From the NCBI GenBank assembly GCA_025055355.1, contig JANWYM010000232.1, positions 1 to 6,712 of the forward strand: a stretch of DNA of 6,712 bases. The letters run 5' to 3'. The stretch is from Abditibacteriales bacterium. Its GTDB lineage: Bacteria > Armatimonadota > Abditibacteriia > Abditibacteriales > JANWYM01. Under the pieces are notes generated by a model that made no database searches, was not told the origin of the DNA, and saw nothing but the letters and a program-made list of their open reading frames with translations. Positions 1 through 5,064 of the stretch are shown here, piece after piece (position 1 is the stretch's first letter; each line of letters starts with the position of its first letter). A program made the position numbers and the translations under genes.

Positions 1-1370
1 GCTTGTTCAATGCCGTCCAACTTCTGCTGGAGTTCCGTCGTTGTCTGCGCCGCCAGCGTCAGCGCCCGGTTGACTTGCTCGCGTTCGGCGTGGGTCGCGG
101 TGAGCAGATTTTGCAGCGCCGTGACGCGCTCCTGAAAATGGTGACGGTGGGTGTGCGCGGCTGTCAGCGCGTTGCGTTTGTCGGCGATCTGCGCCGCGAG
201 CGTCAGCGCGTGCTGGCGCCTCTCTTCGAGCGCGGCAGCGAGGTCGGCGAGGCGGGCGTTGGCTTCGGCGAGCACACCGGAGCGTTCCGCCATTTCCGCG
301 TTCAAACGTTCCCACGATTGTTGCAGGGTTGCCCACTCTTGCTGGTGCGCGGCGATTTGCTCGCGGGCGGCTTCGGCGCGTCCGGCGAGGAGGCTGATTT
401 CCTGCTGCTGAAACTCGCGCTGCTCAGCGAGGGCGCGGAGGCGTTCGCGGGCGACGGCGATTTTGCCTTCGGTGGCTTTGACGTGGGTGATGACCGTCGT
501 CGTCTCGCGCTGCAGCACCGCGACGGTTTCCTCCATCGCCCGCAGCCGCGTGTCCAGCGCGCGCTCGGTGTCTTCCAGTTCCGCGATGGCGGCGCGGACT
601 TGTTCCAAACCCGCCGTCACCTGTCGCCGTTGTTCCAGCAAAGTTTCCAGCCGGCGCAGGCGCACGTCGTAATCGTGAGCGAGCAAAGCGAGTTGCAGGA
701 AGCGCAAGCGGTCGAGGTAGTTTTGATACTCGCGGGCGTATTCGGCTTGCGCGCGCAGGGGTTCGAGTTGGCTCTCCAACTCATACATGATGTCGCGCAC
801 GCGGGTCAGGTTTTGCTCGGTGCGCTCCAACTTGCGCTTGGCTTCGGCGCGCTTGAAGCGGTATTTTTGCACGCCCGCCACCTGCTCAAACAGTTCGCGG
901 CGGTCTTCGGGCTTGACGGAGAGAAGGGCGTCAATCTCACGCTGCGACACGATGGCGTAGGTGTCCGCGCCGAGTCCGGTGTCGAGCAGCATCTCCTGAA
1001 TGTCGCGCAGGCGACAGGGGGTTTTATTGATGAGGTATTCGCTCTCGCCGTCGCGGAAGATGCGGCGGGTGATGGTGACTTCAGAGAACTGCACGGGCAA
1101 GCGGTGGTCGTGATTGTCGAGCGTGAGGGACACTTCCGCCAACCCCGTCGGGCGGCGCGTACCGTTGCCGGCGAAGATCACATCCGTAGGCGCGTGACTG
1201 CGCAGAGATTTCAGGCTGCGCTCGCCCAGCACCCACAGGATCCCATCAACGATATTGCTCTTCCCGGAGCCATTCGGTCCGACAATCGCCGTGATGCCTT
1301 GCCCGAACTGCAACTGCGTGGGGTCGGCAAAGGTCTTAAAGCCGACAAGGGTCAATCCTTTCAGATACAT
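1..1370 (-). CDS. smc: Chromosome segregation ATPase SMC, N-terminal part (runs off the window)
   Basis: This is the N-terminal ATPase head and start of the coiled coil of SMC, which forms the ring-shaped condensin dimer that compacts and segregates the chromosome on the nucleoid. The protein begins MYLKGLTLVGFKTFAD, the canonical SMC start. Walker A (GPNGSGKS) is at residues 31-38, an R-loop-like KSLRSHAPTDVIFAG stretch at about 54-68, and the Q-loop region IVSQREIDALLS at about 140-151. From about residue 165 the sequence becomes charged heptad-like coiled coil rich in Glu, Arg, Gln, Leu and Ala, and it stays open to the window edge (456 codons of a usual 1150-1200). The hinge, second coil and Walker B half lie outside. 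The start ATG at 1370 has only a weak G-rich ribosome site. No strong promoter of its own was seen, so it may be read through from tatA, which lies upstream on the same strand. Identity is certain from the head motifs. Confidence 0.96.
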   Translation of the reverse strand, partial: MYLKGLTLVGFKTFADPTQLQFGQGITAIVGPNGSGKSNIVDGILWVLGERSLKSLRSHAPTDVIFAGNGTRRPTGLAEVSLTLDNHDHRLPVQFSEVTITRRIFRDGESEYLINKTPCRLRDIQEMLLDTGLGADTYAIVSQREIDALLSVKPEDRRELFEQVAGVQKYRFKRAEAKRKLERTEQNLTRVRDIMYELESQLEPLRAQAEYAREYQNYLDRLRFLQLALLAHDYDVRLRRLETLLEQRRQVTAGLEQVRAAIAELEDTERALDTRLRAMEETVAVLQRETTTVITHVKATEGKIAVARERLRALAEQREFQQQEISLLAGRAEAAREQIAAHQQEWATLQQSWERLNAEMAERSGVLAEANARLADLAAALEERRQHALTLAAQIADKRNALTAAHTHRHHFQERVTALQNLLTATHAEREQVNRALTLAAQTTTELQQKLDGIEQ

Positions 1371-1422
1371 CCACGACCCCCGACTACTGGTGTGGTGATG
1401 GCGGCGTGCGATACTGCGTTGA

Positions 1423-1485
1423 AAGCCAATTGGTCAATTGGTCAGTGAATCATAATGTGACGGTAAACCGATTGACCATTGGCTT
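1423..1485. repeat. Imperfect inverted repeat with tandem octamer, between tatA and smc
   Basis: The left arm AAGCCAATTGGTCAATTGG (1423-1441) pairs with CCGATTGACCATTGGCTT (1468-1485), with one extra base and one mismatch, around a 26-base loop. The left arm contains two tandem copies of the octamer CAATTGGT (1427-1434 and 1435-1442). Removing the neighbouring MITE-like element would place this hairpin directly against the tatA stop codon. The stretch TGGTCAATTGGTCAGTG (1431-1447) matches 15 of 17 bases of 4125-4141, in the repeat after the sigma gene. It lacks a U tract in either direction, so an intrinsic terminator is unlikely; an mRNA 3' end stabiliser or REP-like repeat is possible. Confidence 0.7.
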
Positions 1486-1486
1486 A

Positions 1487-1614
1487 GAGCCTATCCGAGA
1501 GATGGCGTTCGTCACCCCGCGACGGTTCCGCGACGGCGTCGCGGGTGATAGTAGCCCACCGCGCCGCGACGGATAGTCCCGCGACGGCGTTGCGAGCCAC
1601 TTTCGGAGGGGCTC
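1487..1614. mobile_element. 128-bp MITE-like element with inverted ends and TTA target duplication
   Basis: The left end reads GAGCCTATCCGAGAGATGG and the right end, read inward on the other strand, reads GAGCCCCTCCGAAAGTGG. The first 15 bases match at 12 positions, and a one-base gap extends the match. The element is flanked on both sides by TTA (1484-1486 and 1615-1617), as expected for a 3-bp target duplication. Inside are four copies of CGCGACGG (starting at 1518, 1529, 1565 and 1580) and a hairpin, TCACCCCGCGAC (1512-1523) with GTCGCGGGTGA (1538-1548). There is no coding capacity. From memory, ends beginning GAGCC and TNA duplications occur in some IS5-family groups, so a transposase acting in trans may exist elsewhere in the genome. 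Chance repeats plus an accidental TTA are the alternative. Confidence 0.55.
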
Positions 1615-1812
1615 TTATTTGTTTTCCGACTTGGCTTCAAGTTTGGGCTTGTCCTCGTCGCCTAAATCGCTGGCGCCCTTTTTGAACTCGCGGATGCCCT
1701 GTCCCAGACCCCGCATGAGTTCGGGGATTTTGCTGCCCCCGAACAACAACAGGACGATCACCAAAATAATGATGATCTCCGTCGGTCCCAGTCCAAATAT
1801 CATCGCTGGCAT
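1615..1812 (-). CDS. tatA: Twin-arginine translocase subunit TatA/TatE family
   Basis: A 65-residue TatA-type protein, which oligomerises in the cytoplasmic membrane to let folded proteins carrying a twin-arginine signal cross, working with TatC (and TatB where present). The short N-terminus MPAMIFGLGPTE is followed by one membrane helix (about residues 11-25, IIIILVIVLLLFG). Then come the conserved FG hinge at 24-25, the amphipathic helix GSKIPELMRGLGQGIREFKKG (about 26-46) and a charged, disordered tail. In-frame GTG codons exist at 1821 and 1815. The ATG at 1812 is preferred because GGAGGTGA (1825-1818) lies 5 nt before it, while it overlaps the GTG at 1821. The TAA stop lies inside the TTA duplication flanking the MITE-like element. 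No tatC is in the window; smc follows downstream on the same strand. TatB is unlikely because the tail is so short. Confidence 0.95.
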   Translation of the reverse strand: MPAMIFGLGPTEIIIILVIVLLLFGGSKIPELMRGLGQGIREFKKGASDLGDEDKPKLEAKSENK

Positions 1813-1899
1813 CACTGTCACCTCCCCCGCCTGCGTTATGCCTCTCTATCTCGTCGCCCCCTCCATCATGGCGGCGTTACACTCTCGCCTGTCAAGGTG

Positions 1900-1928
1900 A
1901 GTATATCGGAATAACAGGGGTTTGTCAA
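1900..1928 (-). promoter_or_regulatory. Sigma70-type promoter driving tatA
   Basis: Read on the minus strand, the -35 box TTGACA (1928-1923) is followed by a 17-bp spacer and a -10 box TATACT (1905-1900), a near-perfect housekeeping promoter. Transcription should begin near 1893, giving a leader of about 80 nt before the tatA start at 1812. Its position and strand fit tatA, possibly with smc downstream. Confidence 0.88.
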
Positions 1929-1955
1929 CAAAGGAGAAAACCGACGCGACCTCTT

Positions 1956-1980
1956 TTCTCCTCCCCCAAGGGGAGGGGAG
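1956..1980. repeat. Short C/G-rich hairpin
   Basis: The run CTCCTCCCC before the CAA loop (1967-1969) pairs with GGGGAGGGGAG after it, giving an 11-bp stem that includes two G-T pairs. It sits about 30 bp upstream of the tatA promoter -35 box. There is no T tract on either side, so it is not an obvious terminator. It is the first of several palindromic blocks filling this gene-free stretch. Confidence 0.5.
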
Positions 1981-2043
1981 TTCTCCCTCGAAAACAACTA
2001 CATCCACCGGCGGACGACGCTCCAGCGAAGCCATTGGGTTCGG

Positions 2044-2062
2044 CGGGAGCCTCCCCCTCCCG
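2044..2062. repeat. Short GC-rich palindrome (CGGGAG / CTCCCG)
   Basis: CGGGAG (2044-2049) pairs with CTCCCG (2057-2062) around a 7-base loop. The surrounding text (2038-2064) resembles GC-rich palindromic intergenic repeats of metagenome-derived genomes, but this is from memory only, and only one copy is in this window. Confidence 0.4.
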
Positions 2063-2102
2063 GTCGGTGATTTTCGTGCGGTGTGGTGTGTCAACCAACG
2101 CG

Positions 2103-2192
2103 TGGTCAATTGCTCCGCGCTACCGCGACGAAGCAATCCCCTACGGAGGAGACGGCTGGCGCGGAGGGGATTGCTCCACTGCACTCGCAATG
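2103..2192. repeat. Palindromic intergenic repeat of the CATTGCGAG...GCAATCCCC type
   Basis: AGCAATCCCCT (2132-2142) and AGGGGATTGCT (2165-2175) form a perfect 11-bp inverted repeat. A further TTGCT (2110-2114) upstream can pair with the AGCAA at 2132-2136. The right edge, read on the minus strand, contains CATTGCGAG (2192-2184) running into GTGCAGTGGAGCAATCCCC. Repeats of this wording are, from memory, scattered through intergenic regions of many unrelated bacteria. It is non-coding; the short open frames across it are on both strands and have no recognisable features. No transposase or clear target duplication was seen. Confidence 0.6.
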
Positions 2193-2270
2193 ACAGGCTT
2201 TTTCATTGGGCAGGGGTTGAGGGGAAAGGAATGACGGCAACCGCGTAACTCTTGTCCGTATCTCATTGCG

Positions 2271-2286
2271 TTTTTTTCTTTTTTTT
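2271..2286. other. T-rich tract (7 T, C, 8 T)
   Basis: A striking run of T on the plus strand. No stable hairpin directly precedes it, only weak 4-5 bp pairings such as GGTTG with CAACC, so a terminator is not supported. It could be a bent or AT-rich element near the promoter of the leader upstream of the PEP-CTERM gene. No convincing -35/-10 pair was found nearby; TTGTGA at about 2293 with GGAATA 17 bp later is weak. Confidence 0.35.
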
Positions 2287-2344
2287 ACTCCCTTGTGAAG
2301 ATAGAAAGGCATTGAGGAATAGAGAAATTGCACAGCCAATCGGC

Positions 2345-2408
2345 GGGTGAACATGACGGCTCACCTGACGCGCCTGTCAAGGAAGCGTCGGGTGAGCCCA
2401 ATTTTTTT
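2345..2408 (+). terminator. Intrinsic terminator with competing stem: probable attenuator in the leader of the PEP-CTERM gene
   Basis: GGCTCACCTGACGC (2358-2371) and GCGTCGGGTGAGCC (2385-2398) form a 14-bp stem with a single T-G wobble and a 13-base loop, followed by seven T (2402-2408). This is a textbook intrinsic terminator in plus orientation. It ends only 18 nt before the ATG at 2427, and no plus-strand gene lies upstream, so its likely job is conditional termination of the leader. GGGTGA (2345-2350) repeats part of the right arm and can pair with TCACCT (2361-2366), disrupting the terminator. I recognise no known riboswitch class. Confidence 0.75.
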
Positions 2409-2426
2409 ATGCGAAAGGAGCAAAAC

Positions 2427-3461
2427 ATGAGACACCTATGTAGTTTGAGGCAGTTCTGGCGTTTCTTTGCAGTGGTCGTTGCGGTGGGATTGCACGCGGC
2501 GGCGTCCGCCCCCGTGCAAGCCATCGTCCTAACGGGGAAGCTGAGCGATTTTGGTGTGAACCGAGGCGGGGTGCCTGGGCAAGTCTACACAGGCGTTGGA
2601 AACGATTTTCCCAACCTTGCCCCGTTTGTGGACCGCCACACCGATGGTCACGGCAACTTGCCCATCTATCACATCGGCGTCGGTTCAGATGTGAGTTACA
2701 CGATTTGGGATACGCGCGGTCCCTTCGGGAGCGGGCGGATTCCCGCCGGTGGTCCGGACTACGACGTGCGCGCGATGTATATGACCAACGACCATCAGAA
2801 CCTTTACATCGGCATCGTGACCAGTTTCAACCCGGCGGGCGTGGGGCCGTTCCGAGTCGGTGACATCGCGATCAATCCCAACCCCAACCCGACGGGGGTT
2901 CTCAACCCTCCGCCGGCTGGGCTGTTTTTTGACTTCGACCAGTATGTGACACAGCCTCCGGGCTACAACACCCGCAGCAGCAACCCCAACCAAATTCTCT
3001 CTCAGGGTGCGGATTGGGGGATTCTGTTGCCGACGGGACCGGCAGGCACCTCGGGATGGACAGACATCATCGCCGACGGCGATTGGAGGGTCATCCATCC
3101 GAGCGGGTCGGGTGGCTTCAACCCGCCGCCTTACTCCGATGTGATTCCTACCACCGGTAGTAAGATCGTCAACGGGGCGTTCTTTCGCTACGACCAATTG
3201 GACTTCTACTACCAGAGGCCAGGTGGGGGGACGGCGCCCGTTTACCTCATCGAGGTCAGCGTGCCTCTGAATCTTCTCGTGGGTCTGACGCCTCAAGTGA
3301 CAGCAGCATGGACGATGAGTTGCACCAACGATTACATGGGCGTGCGCCATATTATCCCCGAGCCGCATACGCTGGTACTGGTTGGGGTCGGGCTATGTAT
3401 GGGCGGATGGTTCCTGCAACGCAAAAGGAGGAGGAACGCCAAGGCAGCAGAGAGTATCTAA
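2427..3461 (+). CDS. PEP-CTERM surface/exported protein
   Basis: A 344-residue secreted protein with the tripartite C-terminal sorting signal of exosortase substrates: PEP (311-313), a hydrophobic segment (about 315-331) and the basic cluster RKRRR (332-336). The N-terminus has a Sec signal peptide: basic MRHLCSLRQFWR, hydrophobic FFAVVVAVGLHAAA, and likely cleavage after VQA (residue 32). In known systems an exosortase cuts near PEP and delivers the protein to the surface or biofilm matrix; no exosortase is in the window. The mature region is rich in Gly, Pro, Asn and aromatics. It has beta-strand-like pieces (NLYIGIVTSFN, VYLIEVSVPLNLL) vaguely like CBM9-type folds, but I cannot assign a domain. 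ATG 2427 is chosen because AAAGGAG (2414-2420) precedes it by 6 nt; the in-frame ATG at 2409 and TTG at 2328 lie in or before the terminator. The stop is 21 nt before the sigma gene, suggesting co-transcription. Confidence 0.88.
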   Translation: MRHLCSLRQFWRFFAVVVAVGLHAAASAPVQAIVLTGKLSDFGVNRGGVPGQVYTGVGNDFPNLAPFVDRHTDGHGNLPIYHIGVGSDVSYTIWDTRGPFGSGRIPAGGPDYDVRAMYMTNDHQNLYIGIVTSFNPAGVGPFRVGDIAINPNPNPTGVLNPPPAGLFFDFDQYVTQPPGYNTRSSNPNQILSQGADWGILLPTGPAGTSGWTDIIADGDWRVIHPSGSGGFNPPPYSDVIPTTGSKIVNGAFFRYDQLDFYYQRPGGGTAPVYLIEVSVPLNLLVGLTPQVTAAWTMSCTNDYMGVRHIIPEPHTLVLVGVGLCMGGWFLQRKRRRNAKAAESI

Positions 3462-3482
3462 GGCAGTGGTGACTTATGTCCC

Positions 3483-4079
3483 ATGGAGGCAACAACGCTT
3501 GCGAAGCTGTTTCAACGCTCCGCCCCGACCGACCGCCGGGCGGAATTTGAGCGACTGGCGCAGCCGCACCAGCGCGAGATTTTCAACGCTGCCTTGCGGA
3601 TGACGGGGCATCGCGAGGACGCGGAGGATTTAGCCCAAGAGGCATTCGTGCGGGCATTCACCCACCTCGAGCAATTTGAACCGGGAACTAACTTCCGCGC
3701 GTGGCTGTTCCGCATCTTGGTGACGACCTACATCAATCAGTATCGCAAAAAGAGCCGAACACCCGAGATGCTGGCGCTGGAAGATTTGACGCCCAATGCG
3801 GAATACCTGATGAGTGCGGACAACAGCAACGGCCTGGAGAACCCTGAAGAGGCGCTGCTGGCGACTATCACGGACGATGAGGTGCAGTCCGCTCTCAGCA
3901 GTTTATCGGATGAGTTTCGCACGGTGGTGATTTTGTCCGACTTGCAGGAGTTGTCGTATCAGGAAATCGCTGATGCCCTGCAAATTCCCATCGGCACGGT
4001 GCGGTCACGGCTGTCGCGCGGGCGCAGTCAGTTGCGGCGGAAGTTGATGCGGTATGCAAAGGAGAGACGGCTCATCTAA
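3483..4079 (+). CDS. ECF-type RNA polymerase sigma factor
   Basis: A 198-residue sigma factor of the extracytoplasmic function class, which redirects RNA polymerase to a stress or envelope regulon. Region 2 spans about residues 21-90 and includes the core-binding and -10 recognition helices (DAEDLAQEAFVRAF at 46-59, then FRAWLFRILVTTYINQYRKK). A variable linker (91-130) leads to region 4 (about 131-188). Region 4 contains SLSDEFRTVVILSDLQELSYQEIADAL and the -35-binding helix-turn-helix IPIGTVRSRLSRGRSQLRRKL. There is no region 1.1 or 3, as usual for ECF factors. The start ATG has only a weak ribosome site (GGTGA at 3468-3472), and a stop codon at 3459 excludes a longer in-frame protein, so translational coupling to the PEP-CTERM gene is plausible. 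It is followed by its probable anti-sigma factor. Wording resembles SigH/SigR- or SigE-like groups, but the subgroup is uncertain. Confidence 0.96.
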   Translation: MEATTLAKLFQRSAPTDRRAEFERLAQPHQREIFNAALRMTGHREDAEDLAQEAFVRAFTHLEQFEPGTNFRAWLFRILVTTYINQYRKKSRTPEMLALEDLTPNAEYLMSADNSNGLENPEEALLATITDDEVQSALSSLSDEFRTVVILSDLQELSYQEIADALQIPIGTVRSRLSRGRSQLRRKLMRYAKERRLI

Positions 4080-4144
4080 GACCACATGACCACATGACCA
4101 CATGACCTCTCCGGTCTTGTTCCATGGTCATGTGGTCAGTGGTC
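4080..4144. repeat. Tandem octamer plus inverted arm between the sigma and anti-sigma genes
   Basis: Directly after the sigma gene's TAA come 3.5 tandem copies of GACCACAT (4080-4087, 4088-4095, 4096-4103, then GACC). The last full unit plus GACC, GACCACATGACC (4096-4107), pairs perfectly over 12 bp with GGTCATGTGGTC (4126-4137) around an 18-base loop. T4095 with A4138 extends the stem to 13 bp. There is no T tract, so this is not an intrinsic terminator. It ends 7 nt before the anti-sigma start, which has no visible ribosome site, so the structure may influence translation of the anti-sigma factor. Confidence 0.9.
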
Positions 4145-4151
4145 TGCCGTT

Positions 4152-4994
4152 ATGCCGTGTGACCTCAACGAAGAACTCATCTGTGCGTTGGTGGATGGCG
4201 AGTTACCTGCTGACGATACGCGTCAGTTAGCGGCGCATATTCAACAGTGCCCCCGCTGTGCGCGGTTGCGGGAGACGTTCGCCAGCACCAAAGCCTTGCT
4301 GCGTCAGCGCGTGCCGAGGGAGGACGCGCCCGCGCACTTCTGGGCGCAGGTATGCCGTCGCCTCGATGCCCTCCATCCGCCTGCCCGCTCACGCACCCGA
4401 GAGTTCCGTTGGGTGTTCGCGCTGGCGGCTTGCCTCGCGGTCATTGTGTTGGGCAGCGGAGCGCTGTGGAGGCGTCCCCGTCCCCAGCCGTTGAGTCCCG
4501 CTGAACTTGTCCAGATTTACGACACCCATCGCCAATCCCCTTGCTCAGAAGGGCGTGTTGTGCACGATCCCACGCACGGCGCGCGCTGGCTGACCCAAAC
4601 GGTCGGTTACACTGTGCCGGCGGTCAACTACACTGCGGCAGGATACGAACTGAGCCGCGTTATGTCCTGCGTTTGCTTCGCGGTGAACCGGCGCGCCACC
4701 GCGCCGGAAAAGGGCGCGTTGATGGCGTTCCGACGTGGACGGCAGGACTGGTGTGTCTGCCTGTTCATCCACCGCGCCGCCGTCTTCGACGTGCCAATGG
4801 GTCAAACGGTAAGCGTCGGGGGACAGAACGTCGTCGTGACGCAGGAAGGGGATTACAACGTGGTCTCCTGGAAAGCAGGCGACCGCATCTTGTCCCTCGT
4901 CTCCAACCTGCCGCGCGAGGAGCTGTTGAAACTCAGCCACGTCAAGCCGTGTGAACGCACCGATCGGATAACGACGAATAACCCGGGACATTAG
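4152..4994 (+). CDS. Membrane anti-sigma factor with ZAS zinc-finger domain
   Basis: A 280-residue anti-sigma factor that probably holds the adjacent ECF sigma factor at the membrane. The N-terminal zinc-binding anti-sigma domain carries the HxxxCxxC motif as H29, C33 and C36 (HIQQCPRC), within MPCDLNEELICALVDGELP... A single membrane helix runs at about 87-106 (WVFALAACLAVIVLGSGALW). The outer domain (107-280) matches the pattern I know from other transmembrane anti-sigma factors: DTHRQSP near the membrane, then THGARWLTQTVGYTVP, and a C-terminal SWKAGDRILSLVSNLPREELLKL. It carries six cysteines: C131, a CxC at 173/175, a second CxC at 201/203, and C267. No Shine-Dalgarno is visible before the ATG. 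The sensed signal is unknown; the paired CxC motifs hint at redox or metal, which is inference. Confidence 0.92.
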   Translation: MPCDLNEELICALVDGELPADDTRQLAAHIQQCPRCARLRETFASTKALLRQRVPREDAPAHFWAQVCRRLDALHPPARSRTREFRWVFALAACLAVIVLGSGALWRRPRPQPLSPAELVQIYDTHRQSPCSEGRVVHDPTHGARWLTQTVGYTVPAVNYTAAGYELSRVMSCVCFAVNRRATAPEKGALMAFRRGRQDWCVCLFIHRAAVFDVPMGQTVSVGGQNVVVTQEGDYNVVSWKAGDRILSLVSNLPREELLKLSHVKPCERTDRITTNNPGH

Positions 4995-5043
4995 GTTCAG
5001 GGGGTTCATGAACCTCAGGAGGGCATGAATCCATGAACTCCTG
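4994..5043. repeat. Palindromic repeat cluster after the anti-sigma gene
   Basis: Starting on the last base of the anti-sigma TAG stop, GGTTCA (4994-4999) is followed by the perfect 12-bp palindrome GGTTCATGAACC (5003-5014). Next is a hairpin: CAGGAG-gg-CATG (5016-5027), loop AATC, CATG-aa-CTCCTG (5032-5043). CATGAATC and CATGAACT are adjacent octamers (5024-5031, 5032-5039). The structure ends 22 bases before the next start codon and has no T tract. It resembles, in architecture but not in sequence, the repeats after the sigma gene and after tatA. Confidence 0.8.
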
Positions 5044-5064
5044 TTGGAGGGGAGGCGCAGCGTG

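Noticed and set aside
3..1448. A 481-codon open frame on the plus strand across the smc region
   Set aside because: It is register-aligned antisense of smc; it stays open because smc here avoids TTA, CTA and TCA codons. Its translation is Arg/Gly/Phe-rich and has no motif, while the minus strand gives a perfect SMC head.
1594..1614. GAGCC...GGCTC hairpin directly after tatA as its terminator
   Set aside because: Only five base pairs and no U tract on the tatA strand; better explained as part of the MITE-like right end.
1846..2354. Several 66-114 codon open frames on both strands between tatA and the PEP-CTERM gene
   Set aside because: They run across palindromic repeats, overlap each other, and lack ribosome sites and recognisable composition.
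2685..3368. A 227-codon minus-strand open frame opposite the PEP-CTERM gene
   Set aside because: Arg/Val-rich shadow, no ribosome site or domain; the plus frame has a signal peptide and sorting signal.
3432..3461. GGAAC at 3432 followed about 17 bp later by TATCTA as an ECF autoregulatory promoter for the sigma gene
   Set aside because: Lies inside the PEP-CTERM coding end, where AAAGGAGGAGGAAC encodes the basic tail; the -10 half does not match usual ECF motifs.
4080..4107. The GACCACAT tandem as a CRISPR array or phage attachment site
   Set aside because: The units are 8 bp and contiguous without spacers, and no integrase or cas gene is present.
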